Source: Chryseobacterium sp. PMSZPI
GTDB taxonomy: Bacteria > Bacteroidota > Bacteroidia > Flavobacteriales > Weeksellaceae
DNA: 64,000 bases
Reading direction: 5' to 3'
Assembly: GCF_002835665.1 (NCBI RefSeq)
Contig: NZ_PIZV01000062.1
Span: 1-64,000, forward strand
In this document: positions 32,724 to 40,866 of the stretch, piece by piece
Position numbering within the stretch: position 1 is the first letter of the stretch
Layout of the letters: the number at the start of each line of letters is the position of its first letter
Made by a program: the position numbers and the translations under genes
The notes under the pieces: model-generated
The model's input: the letters and a program-made list of their open reading frames with translations, nothing else
What the model was told of the DNA's origin: nothing
The model's database searches: none

Positions 32724-35129
32724 TTAATGTTTAGTATATTCCGGTTGTTCTGTTGGAAGCCTTGTTGGAGTAAAGTACTCGTTAAGCCAATAGAATGTCT
32801 GTCCGTTTTGTTGAATCTTCACGGCAGGATCATTTCTATGAGCAAGCATCCTGTCCGCTAAATCTTTGTAATGACGGAAATAATTTCTAACGGTTTCATT
32901 AGGAACAACTTTAGACTTTCTCCAGCCTTTAAGTTTATATTTAGCCATCAATTCTTCTTCTGAAAGGTCAAATCCGGTACTCATTCCAATTGCATAAGCC
33001 ATTGGTAGTTCATAAAGATCTCCTTTATCCAGGAATTTGATAGTTGGATTATATTTTTTCAATAACCTTACATATTCTTTAATCGCTCTTGATTGATTAA
33101 AGTCTGCTCTCTCTGCTTCAGTATTTTTATATACTTCAGTATAGAAGGCTTTTAAATTATCATATTCTGATTCAGAAATAAGAATTCCTTTTTCTATTCC
33201 CGGTGTGAAATCTTTCAGATCTTTTGGAATATACCCTTTTACAAGGAACGGACTTCCATAATTGATGAGCTGTGCAGCAATTCCTGCAGAAACAGGATTG
33301 GTAAGTCCCGGATACAGATATTTATACTTCAAATCCACATCTGTTCTTCCCGCACCTACTGAAGAATGGAAATAATCATTAAGTGATTTATCTACCGTTT
33401 GGTTATCCAATGTAACTTGAGCAATAAGGCTATCTACAGATTTTTTCAAGAACCCCGGAGTTGCTACATCTCCTTTTTTAGGGAAAATTACAAATCCTTG
33501 AGACATACTCTGTTTAGGATAATCTAATGAGAAGAACCCTTCATCACTTTCCACTAAACTGAAGTTATTCTTGGTAAGGACATCATATTGGTTAATAATT
33601 TTTTGCTTTTTAAGTTCAGCAATATTTTTCGCTGTATTGGTCACGACGTTTTCAGCCATCAATACAAAATCATTATAATTATCTGAAGATCTTGCACTGG
33701 TCTGGAACATGATCAATCTCGCTTGAGCTTGTGTCAGAGAGCTGATTACACTGTACATGTTTCCGCTCTGATTGGCAGAAGTTCCTACCGTTACAACAAT
33801 ATTGGTTTCATCAGGAACACTAGACAACAGGTTTCCGGCTGCAGAAAGAGCCTCACCTACCGGCTGGTAGCCACTATTGCTGTTACAGTTCATTTCGTTC
33901 GTTTTCTGATCAATGAAGTCTGTAATTTTACTATAGTCTGTACTTAAGTTTGAAACAGAAGTATTGTTTCCGCAAGGATTATTTTTGTATAAAACCACTC
34001 CATATTTAACGGTATTAAAATAGGATGGCTTTTCAAATCTAAGCTGAAGATCCTGTAATAATGATTTAACAATAGGTGCGTAAGGAGCATTCGGTCCACT
34101 TACATCTAAAGCAAAGACAATATTAATGTTTTTATCTCTATCCGTGATCTCTCTGTAACGATCGAAATAAATAGGTTCTCCTAAAACATTGAAAACATAA
34201 TTTTTACTATAATCTAAAATATTGGTAAAATATTTTGTTTTAACATCAGGAGTTGGAGTTCCCTCTAAAGCTAAATTTACAGGATAAATATTTTCCAGAG
34301 GAGTTCTTTTATTGATCTCAGAAAGTAAAATAGCTTTTTTATTTTCAGCATCCGATCCAGAACCTCCAGGATATCCTTCATGGATTCCTAAAGAAGAATC
34401 GTTAATCCCTGTATTATTTTTCAGTTTGATCGCGGAGCGTTCTCCCCAAGTGGAAATCACATTTGAGCTTACCCACCCGTAAAGACTTTTCCCAATGCTG
34501 TCGATATCTATAGAAGTTTTTTTTCCTACCAAAAATCTCTTGTTATTTTCAGCCTGCTTATAGACATATACCATTTGTCCATTAGGAATCTTCACATTAG
34601 CTGTTTCGATAAGGCTTGGTGAATTGAACACCATGATTGAATCATTTTTGTAATATCGCTCAGCACTTTTGATCACTTCACTGTTGCTTGGTACTACAGC
34701 CACCCTTACAGGATACCCTGTTCTTTCGCTTTTCAATGAATTGCTCCACAGAAGCAGGTCAGATTCAGGAATCCATCCATAAGTTTTGATCGATTTGGAC
34801 GAAACTTTTTTCATTAAAGCATCCGGAACATATTCCGCCACTTTTACCATTCCGTCTCTATGTTTTAAAACCATTAAAGGTTCTAAGAATTTAACTTCTT
34901 TGTACGATTTCTCGTCACTTTTATCTAAATAAGCCGTATTTCTCGATCTGTCTGAAACGACGATCCATGGAACGGACTTTTTAGGAAACCCATTAACTAC
35001 CGGCGAACCATCCACCTGCCCGTACTGAGACGGCTCAGGAGTTCTTTTTGACGGAAGCTTAACCTGACAACTCGTCAACAATACTGATAGTCCTATATAA
35101 TATGCTGCTAGAGGAAGTTTATTTTTCAT
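32724..35129 (-). CDS. tssR: T6SS-iii envelope protein TssR (lipoprotein)
   Basis: The 801-residue protein has a lipoprotein signal ending in LLTSC. The N-terminal third is beta-rich and SH3-like (VKVAEYVPDAL..., YGWIPESDLLLW, YGWVSSNVISTW). The middle holds a von Willebrand A-like segment: NIVFALDVSGPNAPYAPIV, with D-x-S-G like a MIDAS site, at about residue 340. Length, domain order and operon position match TssR, a component unique to the Bacteroidota T6SS. In that system TssN-TssR replace the TssJLM membrane complex. TssR is thought to act at the outer-membrane/periplasm side. It is the last gene of the envelope operon. Confidence 0.88.
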   Translation of the reverse strand: MKNKLPLAAYYIGLSVLLTSCQVKLPSKRTPEPSQYGQVDGSPVVNGFPKKSVPWIVVSDRSRNTAYLDKSDEKSYKEVKFLEPLMVLKHRDGMVKVAEYVPDALMKKVSSKSIKTYGWIPESDLLLWSNSLKSERTGYPVRVAVVPSNSEVIKSAERYYKNDSIMVFNSPSLIETANVKIPNGQMVYVYKQAENNKRFLVGKKTSIDIDSIGKSLYGWVSSNVISTWGERSAIKLKNNTGINDSSLGIHEGYPGGSGSDAENKKAILLSEINKRTPLENIYPVNLALEGTPTPDVKTKYFTNILDYSKNYVFNVLGEPIYFDRYREITDRDKNINIVFALDVSGPNAPYAPIVKSLLQDLQLRFEKPSYFNTVKYGVVLYKNNPCGNNTSVSNLSTDYSKITDFIDQKTNEMNCNSNSGYQPVGEALSAAGNLLSSVPDETNIVVTVGTSANQSGNMYSVISSLTQAQARLIMFQTSARSSDNYNDFVLMAENVVTNTAKNIAELKKQKIINQYDVLTKNNFSLVESDEGFFSLDYPKQSMSQGFVIFPKKGDVATPGFLKKSVDSLIAQVTLDNQTVDKSLNDYFHSSVGAGRTDVDLKYKYLYPGLTNPVSAGIAAQLINYGSPFLVKGYIPKDLKDFTPGIEKGILISESEYDNLKAFYTEVYKNTEAERADFNQSRAIKEYVRLLKKYNPTIKFLDKGDLYELPMAYAIGMSTGFDLSEEELMAKYKLKGWRKSKVVPNETVRNYFRHYKDLADRMLAHRNDPAVKIQQNGQTFYWLNEYFTPTRLPTEQPEYTKH

Positions 35130-35177
35130 CCTATTTTATCTTTTTATGATTGGTACATCCGAAAGATCCGGACGGCA

Positions 35178-36089
35178 TTATTTGCTTTGATTGATATCTA
35201 CTTTAGTTACACAGTTTCCTGCATCATCAAGGTTTACTTTTACAGTCTGGATTACAGTATTTTTGTCAAACTGAAGTCCCGCACAATACATGTAAAAATT
35301 ATTTACCTTACTGTCATTTACCTTTACTACTGTGTTTTCATTATTACACAGATAAGTTTTCAATAGGTAATTGTAATGCATATTGAAGCTGTTTCCATTT
35401 GCGATCTGCTGTAAGTGATATTTGAAATCGTTATCAACTTTTGCATAGGAGTCTTCCACAGACACTTCATCTTCTGCTAAAGAGTTATAAGCAGGAAGAA
35501 TTTTGATACGGTGATAGATAGGTTCCTGAGTTTCTTCCGTGTATAAAGTTACCAGATAATCTCCCGGTTTTTTGTAAGAATAAATAGCCAGCTTGTCTTT
35601 AGAGTCTGTGTTTCCGGTTTCACCAAACTTCCAGGCAAATTGTTTTGCTTCTGAAATTGCACGGAACTGCACGTTTTCATTTTGCATGGCCTGGGTAGGA
35701 GCTTCAATAGTTGATTTTACTTTTGTCGTATCTTTTGGTTTCTGGATGCTTCTTGCATTCACCATTACCGGGAAAGACTTCGTATATTTATTGTCAACAA
35801 TTAAGCTTACCTGATAATATCCCGGTTTATTATAAAAATGGATACCGCTATTTTTATCAGAGGTTGTTCCGTCTCCGAAGTTCCATCTTTTAGTTTTCGC
35901 AAACTGGGTTTTATCTTCAAATAAAAGCGTATCTCCTACTGCTAGTGAGGATGGATAAACTACCCCAACAATATCATCAGCAGAGTGGATCACTTTTTTC
36001 TGTAGCCACAGAGCAACAAGAGCCGCGATGAGCAGTGTTGCAATGACACCAATAATAATGTTCTTTTTGTTCTTTTGAAAATAATTCAT
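35178..36089 (-). CDS. T6SS-iii inner-membrane-anchored PKD-domain protein (TssP-like)
   Basis: The 303-residue protein has one N-terminal transmembrane helix (about 10-29). Two PKD-like Ig domains follow, recognisable by RWNFGDGTTSD...YNKPGYYQVSLIVD (about 68-110) and FAWKFGETGNTDSK...YKKPGDYLVTLY (about 150-190), and then a C-terminal region that I do not recognise. The topology puts the PKD domains in the periplasm. Position between the TssO-like genes and tssR makes it one of the T6SS-iii membrane-complex subunits. TssP is my best guess, but I cannot exclude another TssN-R letter. Confidence 0.75.
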   Translation of the reverse strand: MNYFQKNKKNIIIGVIATLLIAALVALWLQKKVIHSADDIVGVVYPSSLAVGDTLLFEDKTQFAKTKRWNFGDGTTSDKNSGIHFYNKPGYYQVSLIVDNKYTKSFPVMVNARSIQKPKDTTKVKSTIEAPTQAMQNENVQFRAISEAKQFAWKFGETGNTDSKDKLAIYSYKKPGDYLVTLYTEETQEPIYHRIKILPAYNSLAEDEVSVEDSYAKVDNDFKYHLQQIANGNSFNMHYNYLLKTYLCNNENTVVKVNDSKVNNFYMYCAGLQFDKNTVIQTVKVNLDDAGNCVTKVDINQSK

Positions 36090-36136
36090 AGTTAATAATT
36101 GTGATGTGTTTTATTTATAGTTCCTAGATTCATAAC

Positions 36137-36661
36137 TTATTGAGTACGCGCTTTAAGTGCATTCTCTCTTTCGTAAAGCTTGTTCTGCTTATCTTTAAAG
36201 CCGATCCTGCAATCTTCCACCTGCTTTTCAAATTTTTTAATGTCTTCTGAAGTTGTTGAAATTACTTTCTTATCATCAAAATACATTTTATAGAATTTTG
36301 CAATCTGCGGATAAGCATCTTTTCGGATATCAACAACGTCATAACCGTTAAAATAATTCGCAAGGTCATTCACCCCAACGATAATATTATTTTCGACAAA
36401 AGGTTGTGGTGTTTCATCGGTAAGCTTACTGATCAAAGTATAAGTACTATCCATGATCGGTATAACAATCTTTTGGTGTTGTTCAAATTCTACTTTTTGC
36501 TCAAGGTTCTGAATACCTCTTACATCTTCATCAGAAAACGGAGACTCAAATCCTTTTAAAAAGATAACACCTAGAAATATCATGGCCGTAACTAGCATCA
36601 GTATTAAATAAAAAAACTGATAATGCCTTTCCTTCTTGGATAATGTAATTTGTCCTTGCAT
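36137..36661 (-). CDS. tssO: T6SS-iii transmembrane protein TssO-like, first
   Basis: The 174-residue protein has a short cytoplasmic N-terminus, one transmembrane helix (about 15-36) and a periplasmic region ending in a predicted coiled coil (about 138-170, IKKFEKQVEDCRIGFKDKQNKLYEREN). This is the TssO pattern in Bacteroidota T6SS. The gene directly upstream encodes a protein of the same layout, so the pair may form a hetero-oligomer. Spacing of 12 and 47 bases to its neighbours supports one operon. Confidence 0.7.
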   Translation of the reverse strand: MQGQITLSKKERHYQFFYLILMLVTAMIFLGVIFLKGFESPFSDEDVRGIQNLEQKVEFEQHQKIVIPIMDSTYTLISKLTDETPQPFVENNIIVGVNDLANYFNGYDVVDIRKDAYPQIAKFYKMYFDDKKVISTTSEDIKKFEKQVEDCRIGFKDKQNKLYERENALKARTQ

Positions 36662-36673
36662 ATCTCTTATTTT

Positions 36674-37207
36674 TTATCTTCTTTTTCTTCCTGTGAAATT
36701 TCTTGTAGGATCTTTTCTAAGCTCATTATTAGCTCTTCCTACTTTTCCTATACACTCTTCCAGATCTCTGCGTACAATATTTTTTTTGTACTCCACTTCC
36801 ATGATCTTGGTTTTTAATCCCAACATGGGCTCAATCTGTTTCATAAGTAAAGCATAATGCTTAAAATTAGTCGTACTATCTTTTCCCATAATATTTTTGG
36901 CATCTCTTACGTTGTCCATAATATTAGTTCTAAGAAAAACTTCGTTATCCACCTTATTTGTATTAAGCTGGGTCATGCGTTCATAAATGTTATCAACATG
37001 AGTTTTCAGTACGTCACTTCTGCGCATTAATTCCTTATAAGCTTCCGCGTCTCTGCTAATCCCTTCTCTTTGCATATCATAGCTTTTAAAGAAGAGATAA
37101 AGACAAGTAAAGGATACTACCGACAAAACAGCAAAAGACAGAATAAACTTCCAAATGCCTATCCTTACGTCAGATCTGTTTAATTTTTTTTCCCTGTTCG
37201 AAGACAT
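36674..37207 (-). CDS. T6SS-iii transmembrane protein TssO-like, second (operon head)
   Basis: Starting at the ATG at 37207 (MSSNREKKLNRSDVRIGIWK) the protein has 177 residues. The upstream frame to 37258 lacks support and runs into an A-rich tract. One transmembrane helix lies at about 17-38, followed by a long helical, probably coiled-coil, region to about 165 and a basic C-terminus. Topology matches its operon neighbour, suggesting TssO family paralogy. It is the promoter-proximal gene of the envelope operon, divergent from a response regulator gene 180 bases away. Confidence 0.65.
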   Translation of the reverse strand: MSSNREKKLNRSDVRIGIWKFILSFAVLSVVSFTCLYLFFKSYDMQREGISRDAEAYKELMRRSDVLKTHVDNIYERMTQLNTNKVDNEVFLRTNIMDNVRDAKNIMGKDSTTNFKHYALLMKQIEPMLGLKTKIMEVEYKKNIVRRDLEECIGKVGRANNELRKDPTRNFTGRKRR

Positions 37208-37386
37208 AATTTGCGATTTGTTTGGCCTGTGAAAATATAAAAAAAAAATTTTATGCACAACCCGTATTTTTCCCGAGCATATTCCGTAAAAGCCCTAATT
37301 AAATTAATATTAATTTCCACTTTAATAAGTTTTTCATAAATTAGGCCTCTAAATTTTAAATATCATTCGCCAAATCGATATTAAAA

Positions 37387-38058
37387 ATGAGTAAAATACT
37401 ATCTAATACGGTGCGTTTTTCCATTGCTGACAGCGATTTTTATTTTAAAAAAATAATGATCAAAACACTTATGGAAAATCCTTTCTATATGCTTCTCAAT
37501 GACTGTAACAATGGCCATGAGCTTGTTAACAGAATTTATAGAAGACAGGAAGACGTGTTCATTATTGAACTCTTTATGCCGGTATTAAGCGGAATCGAAG
37601 CGATTAAATACATTAGGAAAAACAACACGGAAACTCCAATCATCACCTATTCCGGAACTTACCAGGAGGATATGGCTGAGATTCTTTCGAAGATTCCTAA
37701 TATATATTACTGTCAGAAAAAAAGCAATATTATCAAGGATATTATTAAAGGAAGTATTGCTTCTGATGAATTTGATTATCAAGCATATTCTAAAGAATGG
37801 GAACAACAACCTCTGGCTGTGCAGGAATACATGGATAGGCAAAAAAAAGGTCAGGAAGAACTTTCCCCAGCTGAAATACAGTTGATGAGATTTTGTTATG
37901 AAGGCTTCAGCAATAAGGAAATTGCAGAAAAACTTAACCTGAGCACAAGGACCATTGATACCTACATCAACAGACTTACGGAAAAATTAGGATTAAAAAC
38001 CAAACTTCATCTTATCCGCTTCTGTGTAGAAAACGGATATTACAACTCCAGTTTATAA
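37387..38058 (+). CDS. LuxR/NarL-type response regulator with Glu at the phospho-acceptor position
   Basis: The protein has 223 residues. A receiver domain (about 8-125) is followed by a LuxR C-terminal helix-turn-helix (about 158-215: LSPAEIQLMRFCYEGFSNKEIAEKLNLSTRTIDTYINRL). The usual phospho-acceptor motif (Leu-Asp-x-x-Met-Pro) reads IIELFMPVLSG here, so Glu61 replaces Asp. The N-terminal acidic pair reads A-D-S-D. Glu at this position often mimics phosphorylation, so the protein may be constitutively active or respond by another route. No kinase gene is nearby. It is divergent from the T6SS envelope operon and is a candidate regulator of it. Confidence 0.85.
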   Translation: MSKILSNTVRFSIADSDFYFKKIMIKTLMENPFYMLLNDCNNGHELVNRIYRRQEDVFIIELFMPVLSGIEAIKYIRKNNTETPIITYSGTYQEDMAEILSKIPNIYYCQKKSNIIKDIIKGSIASDEFDYQAYSKEWEQQPLAVQEYMDRQKKGQEELSPAEIQLMRFCYEGFSNKEIAEKLNLSTRTIDTYINRLTEKLGLKTKLHLIRFCVENGYYNSSL

Positions 38059-38292
38059 ATAAATGATTAACTTTGGTGGATAATGAAGATGAATAAAGGA
38101 TTTGAGCACATTATCCAACAATGAGAAATATCAGGTTTACCTAGCCTGTGGCTTCATTTTTCATCATTTACCTGCCTGGTTTCACGTTGCTACACCTCTA
38201 TATTATTAAATTGTTAAATCACAACAATCCCGCCTTAATATAGTGTGCATATTAAAACCTCAAGTATCTGAACAAAAATATTTTGCCACTAA

Positions 38293-38325
38293 TTTGCTAG
38301 TATTCAATTTTTTTAACTAAATTTG
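38293..38325 (+). promoter_or_regulatory. Promoter of the HU-like gene
   Basis: TTTG (38293-38296) and TAAATTTG (38318-38325) are separated by 21 bases, a full match to the Bacteroidota -33/-7 consensus. The -7 box is 31 bases before the ATG. The rest of the gap 38059-38356 shows no gene. Confidence 0.75.
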
Positions 38326-38356
38326 CACACCTAAAATTTAAAATTAAAATAAGGAA

Positions 38357-38647
38357 ATGACAAAGGCAGAATTGGTAAACACCATCTCAAATAAGTTGGG
38401 AACAGAAAAGAATGAAACACAGAAAGTTGTAGAAGCTTTTATGCAGGAGATCAGAACTTCTATGTATAATGGGGATAACGTTTATCTAAGAGGTTTTGGA
38501 TCTTTCATCATTAAAACAAGAGCTGCTAAAACAGGAAGAAATATTTCTAAGAACACTGCAATTGAGATTCCTGCTCACAACATTCCTGCTTTCAAACCTT
38601 CAAAGTCTTTTGTAGAGAAAGTAAAAACGAAAGTTGCAGTAAAATAA
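38357..38647 (+). CDS. HU-family nucleoid DNA-binding protein
   Basis: The 96-residue protein has the full HU/IHF length and features. The N-terminal helices (MTKAELVNTISNKLGTEKNETQKVVEAFMQEI) are followed by VYLRGFGSFIIKTRAAKTGRN, and then the DNA-binding arm with the conserved NIPAFKPSKSFVEKV end; the Pro in the arm is present. It binds and bends DNA non-specifically as a dimer in the nucleoid. A strong promoter and proximity to a tiny basic protein gene and rng suggest high expression. Confidence 0.93.
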   Translation: MTKAELVNTISNKLGTEKNETQKVVEAFMQEIRTSMYNGDNVYLRGFGSFIIKTRAAKTGRNISKNTAIEIPAHNIPAFKPSKSFVEKVKTKVAVK

Positions 38648-38690
38648 GAACATTAACTGAATATTAACTAGTTACTAAAAAATTAAAATT

Positions 38691-38780
38691 ATGCCAAGCG
38701 GAAAGAAAAGAAAAAGACACAAGGTTGCGACTCACAAAAGAAAGAAAAGAAGAAGAGCGAACAGACATAAGAAAAAATAA
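38691..38780 (+). CDS. 29-residue Arg/Lys-rich protein, candidate ribosomal protein
   Basis: The ORF ATG 38691 to TAA 38780 encodes 29 residues: MPSGKKRKRHKVATHKRKKR followed by RRANRHKKK. Over half are Lys or Arg. It lies 43 bases after the HU-like gene, so co-transcription is likely. A very basic peptide of this size without a fold core is typical of small ribosome-bound proteins. Flavobacterium ribosome structures revealed an extra small protein (named bL38), and this could be its counterpart, but I cannot confirm the match. It falls below usual gene-calling length limits. Confidence 0.7.
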   Translation: MPSGKKRKRHKVATHKRKKRRRANRHKKK

Positions 38781-39015
38781 TCTCTTTTTCTCGAGATTTA
38801 CAATATAATAATATAGTTGGTGATTTTAAAATTCTAAGTTTCACCGACTATATTTTTGTTTGCAACTATAAGATTCCGCGGAAAACGGGATGGTTTCAAA
38901 TAGTATTTTAATAAAAATATAATGGCTTTCATTCTAAATCCTTATATTTAATAGATGAATTAAAAGAGAAACATGCCGATTTCCTATAATCTTAACAATT
39001 TTATCTTATAACAAA

Positions 39016-40575
39016 ATGAAGAAAGAACTAATAGTTTCGCATGAAGATGATCTTACAAAGATTGCGCTGCTGGAAGACGGAAGATTATGTGAACTTCATG
39101 AGCAAGAGGACAAAAGCGATTTTATAGTTGGAGATCTGTTTATAGGAAAAGTAAAAAAACTTGCACCCAACCTGAATGCGGCATTCGTCAATATCGGATA
39201 CGACAAAGATGCGTTTCTGCATTATCAGGATTTAGGCCCTCAATATCTTACGTATAGAAAGTTTTTAAAAGATACTATTTCTAAAAAACAAAGCACTTCA
39301 AGCTTAAAAAATTTCGAGATACAGCCCGAAATAGATAAAAACGGAACGGTAGACAAAGTGATTGCAAAAGATGATCTGGTCTTACTGCAAATAACAAAGG
39401 AGCCCATTTCTACCAAAGGCCCCAGAATATCTACCCAAGTTTCATTAACAGGACGTTTCCTGGTTTTAATTCCATTCGACAATAAAGTTTCTATTTCCAA
39501 AAAGATTAAAAGTTCTGAGGAAAAAGAAAGACTGAGAACCCTTATCGATAGCATCAAACCTGAAGGATTCGGAGTTATTATCAGAACTGTAGCCGAAGGA
39601 AAAAAAGTAGCAGACCTTCATAATGACATGAATCAATTGATTCAGAAATGGGAAAGCACTTTCAAGAACATCCAGAGAAATAAAGTTCCGTCTAAAGTTT
39701 TAAGCGAAGAAGACAAAGCTTCAGCTATTCTAAGAGACAATTTTAATCAGGATTTTGTCAATATCATTTGTGATGATGAGCAAATGGTGAACGAAATGAA
39801 AAATTACATTGAAGTAATTGCCCCTGAAAAGAAAAACATTGTCCAGTTTTATGATTCCCATATTCCTCTTCTGGAATATTACAACGTTGAAAAACAGCTT
39901 AAACAGAGCTTTGGAAAGCACGTCAACATTCCAAGTTCAAAAGGAGCTTATCTTGTCATTGAGCACACAGAAGCACTTCACGTCGTCGACGTCAACTCCG
40001 GAAATAATATTACAACCGGAACTGCTGTCAATAAAGAACACGCTCTTAAAGTGAACAAAATGGCAGCCACAGAAATCGCAAGACAGCTACGCCTCCGAGA
40101 TATGGGAGGAATCATTGTAATCGATTTTATCGACATGCCGAATTCTGAGCACAGGAGAGATCTCTATGAGCATCTTAAAGAGGAAATGAAACGCGACAAA
40201 GCTCGCCACAAGATCCTTCCTCCAAGTAAATTTGGATTGATCCAGATCACCAGACAAAGAAACCGTCCGGAAAAACAGATCGAAACCAAAGAAGAAAACC
40301 CGAACAAAGACGGAGAAATTGTAGCTCCTATTGTTATCGTGGAAAGAATGGGTGAAACCTTAAGAAATATCCTTCAGAAAGAAAAAGGAAAAATTTATCT
40401 GCACGTACACCCGTTCGTAGAAGCCTATTTAACCAAAGGCATCAAAAGTATCCAAATGAAATGGTTTATCAAATACAAAAAATGGGTAACTATTGTACCA
40501 AGGGATTCTTTTAAATATTTAGAATACAGAATCTACAATTCCAAAAAAGAAGAATTGATAGAATTCTCTAATTAA
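39016..40575 (+). CDS. rng: Ribonuclease G/E family endoribonuclease
   Basis: The 519-residue protein has an N-terminal S1 RNA-binding domain (about 35-130; FIGKVKKLAPNLNAAFVNIGYDKDAFLHYQDL). The catalytic DNase I-like region has metal-binding Asp in VVDVNSGNNITTG (about 325) and IIVIDFIDM (about 370), and RQRNRPEK... follows. It has the length of RNase G and lacks the long scaffold tail of E. coli RNase E. It processes rRNA ends and mRNA. Single gene ending at a terminator. Confidence 0.93.
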   Translation: MKKELIVSHEDDLTKIALLEDGRLCELHEQEDKSDFIVGDLFIGKVKKLAPNLNAAFVNIGYDKDAFLHYQDLGPQYLTYRKFLKDTISKKQSTSSLKNFEIQPEIDKNGTVDKVIAKDDLVLLQITKEPISTKGPRISTQVSLTGRFLVLIPFDNKVSISKKIKSSEEKERLRTLIDSIKPEGFGVIIRTVAEGKKVADLHNDMNQLIQKWESTFKNIQRNKVPSKVLSEEDKASAILRDNFNQDFVNIICDDEQMVNEMKNYIEVIAPEKKNIVQFYDSHIPLLEYYNVEKQLKQSFGKHVNIPSSKGAYLVIEHTEALHVVDVNSGNNITTGTAVNKEHALKVNKMAATEIARQLRLRDMGGIIVIDFIDMPNSEHRRDLYEHLKEEMKRDKARHKILPPSKFGLIQITRQRNRPEKQIETKEENPNKDGEIVAPIVIVERMGETLRNILQKEKGKIYLHVHPFVEAYLTKGIKSIQMKWFIKYKKWVTIVPRDSFKYLEYRIYNSKKEELIEFSN

Positions 40576-40586
40576 GACAAAATTTA

Positions 40587-40614
40587 AACCTTCAGTAAAA
40601 ACTGGAGGTTTTTC
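40587..40614 (+). terminator. Terminator of rng
   Basis: AACCTTCAGT (40587-40596) pairs with ACTGGAGGTT (40601-40610, one G-T pair) across a four-A loop, followed by a T run. Confidence 0.85.
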
Positions 40615-40866
40615 ATTATATTTGTAACAACATAAAAATCAAATAAATGAAAAAAAAATTACTCATAAATATTCCGGGTATTCGGAATACTTCGACTGTA
40701 TTACTTAATTATCCCAAAATAATCATTTTCATTCAATGACCAGAATGAAAAGAGTATTAGACTATTTTCAAAAAACTTCTGTTTTTCAGGTATTCTACTG
40801 AGGCAACATGCCCTGTAAAGATCTGCTATGAAAACTGTTACCAATAAAACTTTTAAATTAAATACA

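Noticed and set aside
38347..38356. Shine-Dalgarno-like AAGGA before the HU-like gene
   Set aside because: Ribosome sites of this kind are not generally used in Bacteroidota, and a single match in A-rich DNA is expected by chance.
40648..40737. Short ATG ORF MKKKLLINIPG... after rng
   Set aside because: 29 codons, with no conserved features and lying in a gap after a terminator; chance ORF in A-rich DNA.
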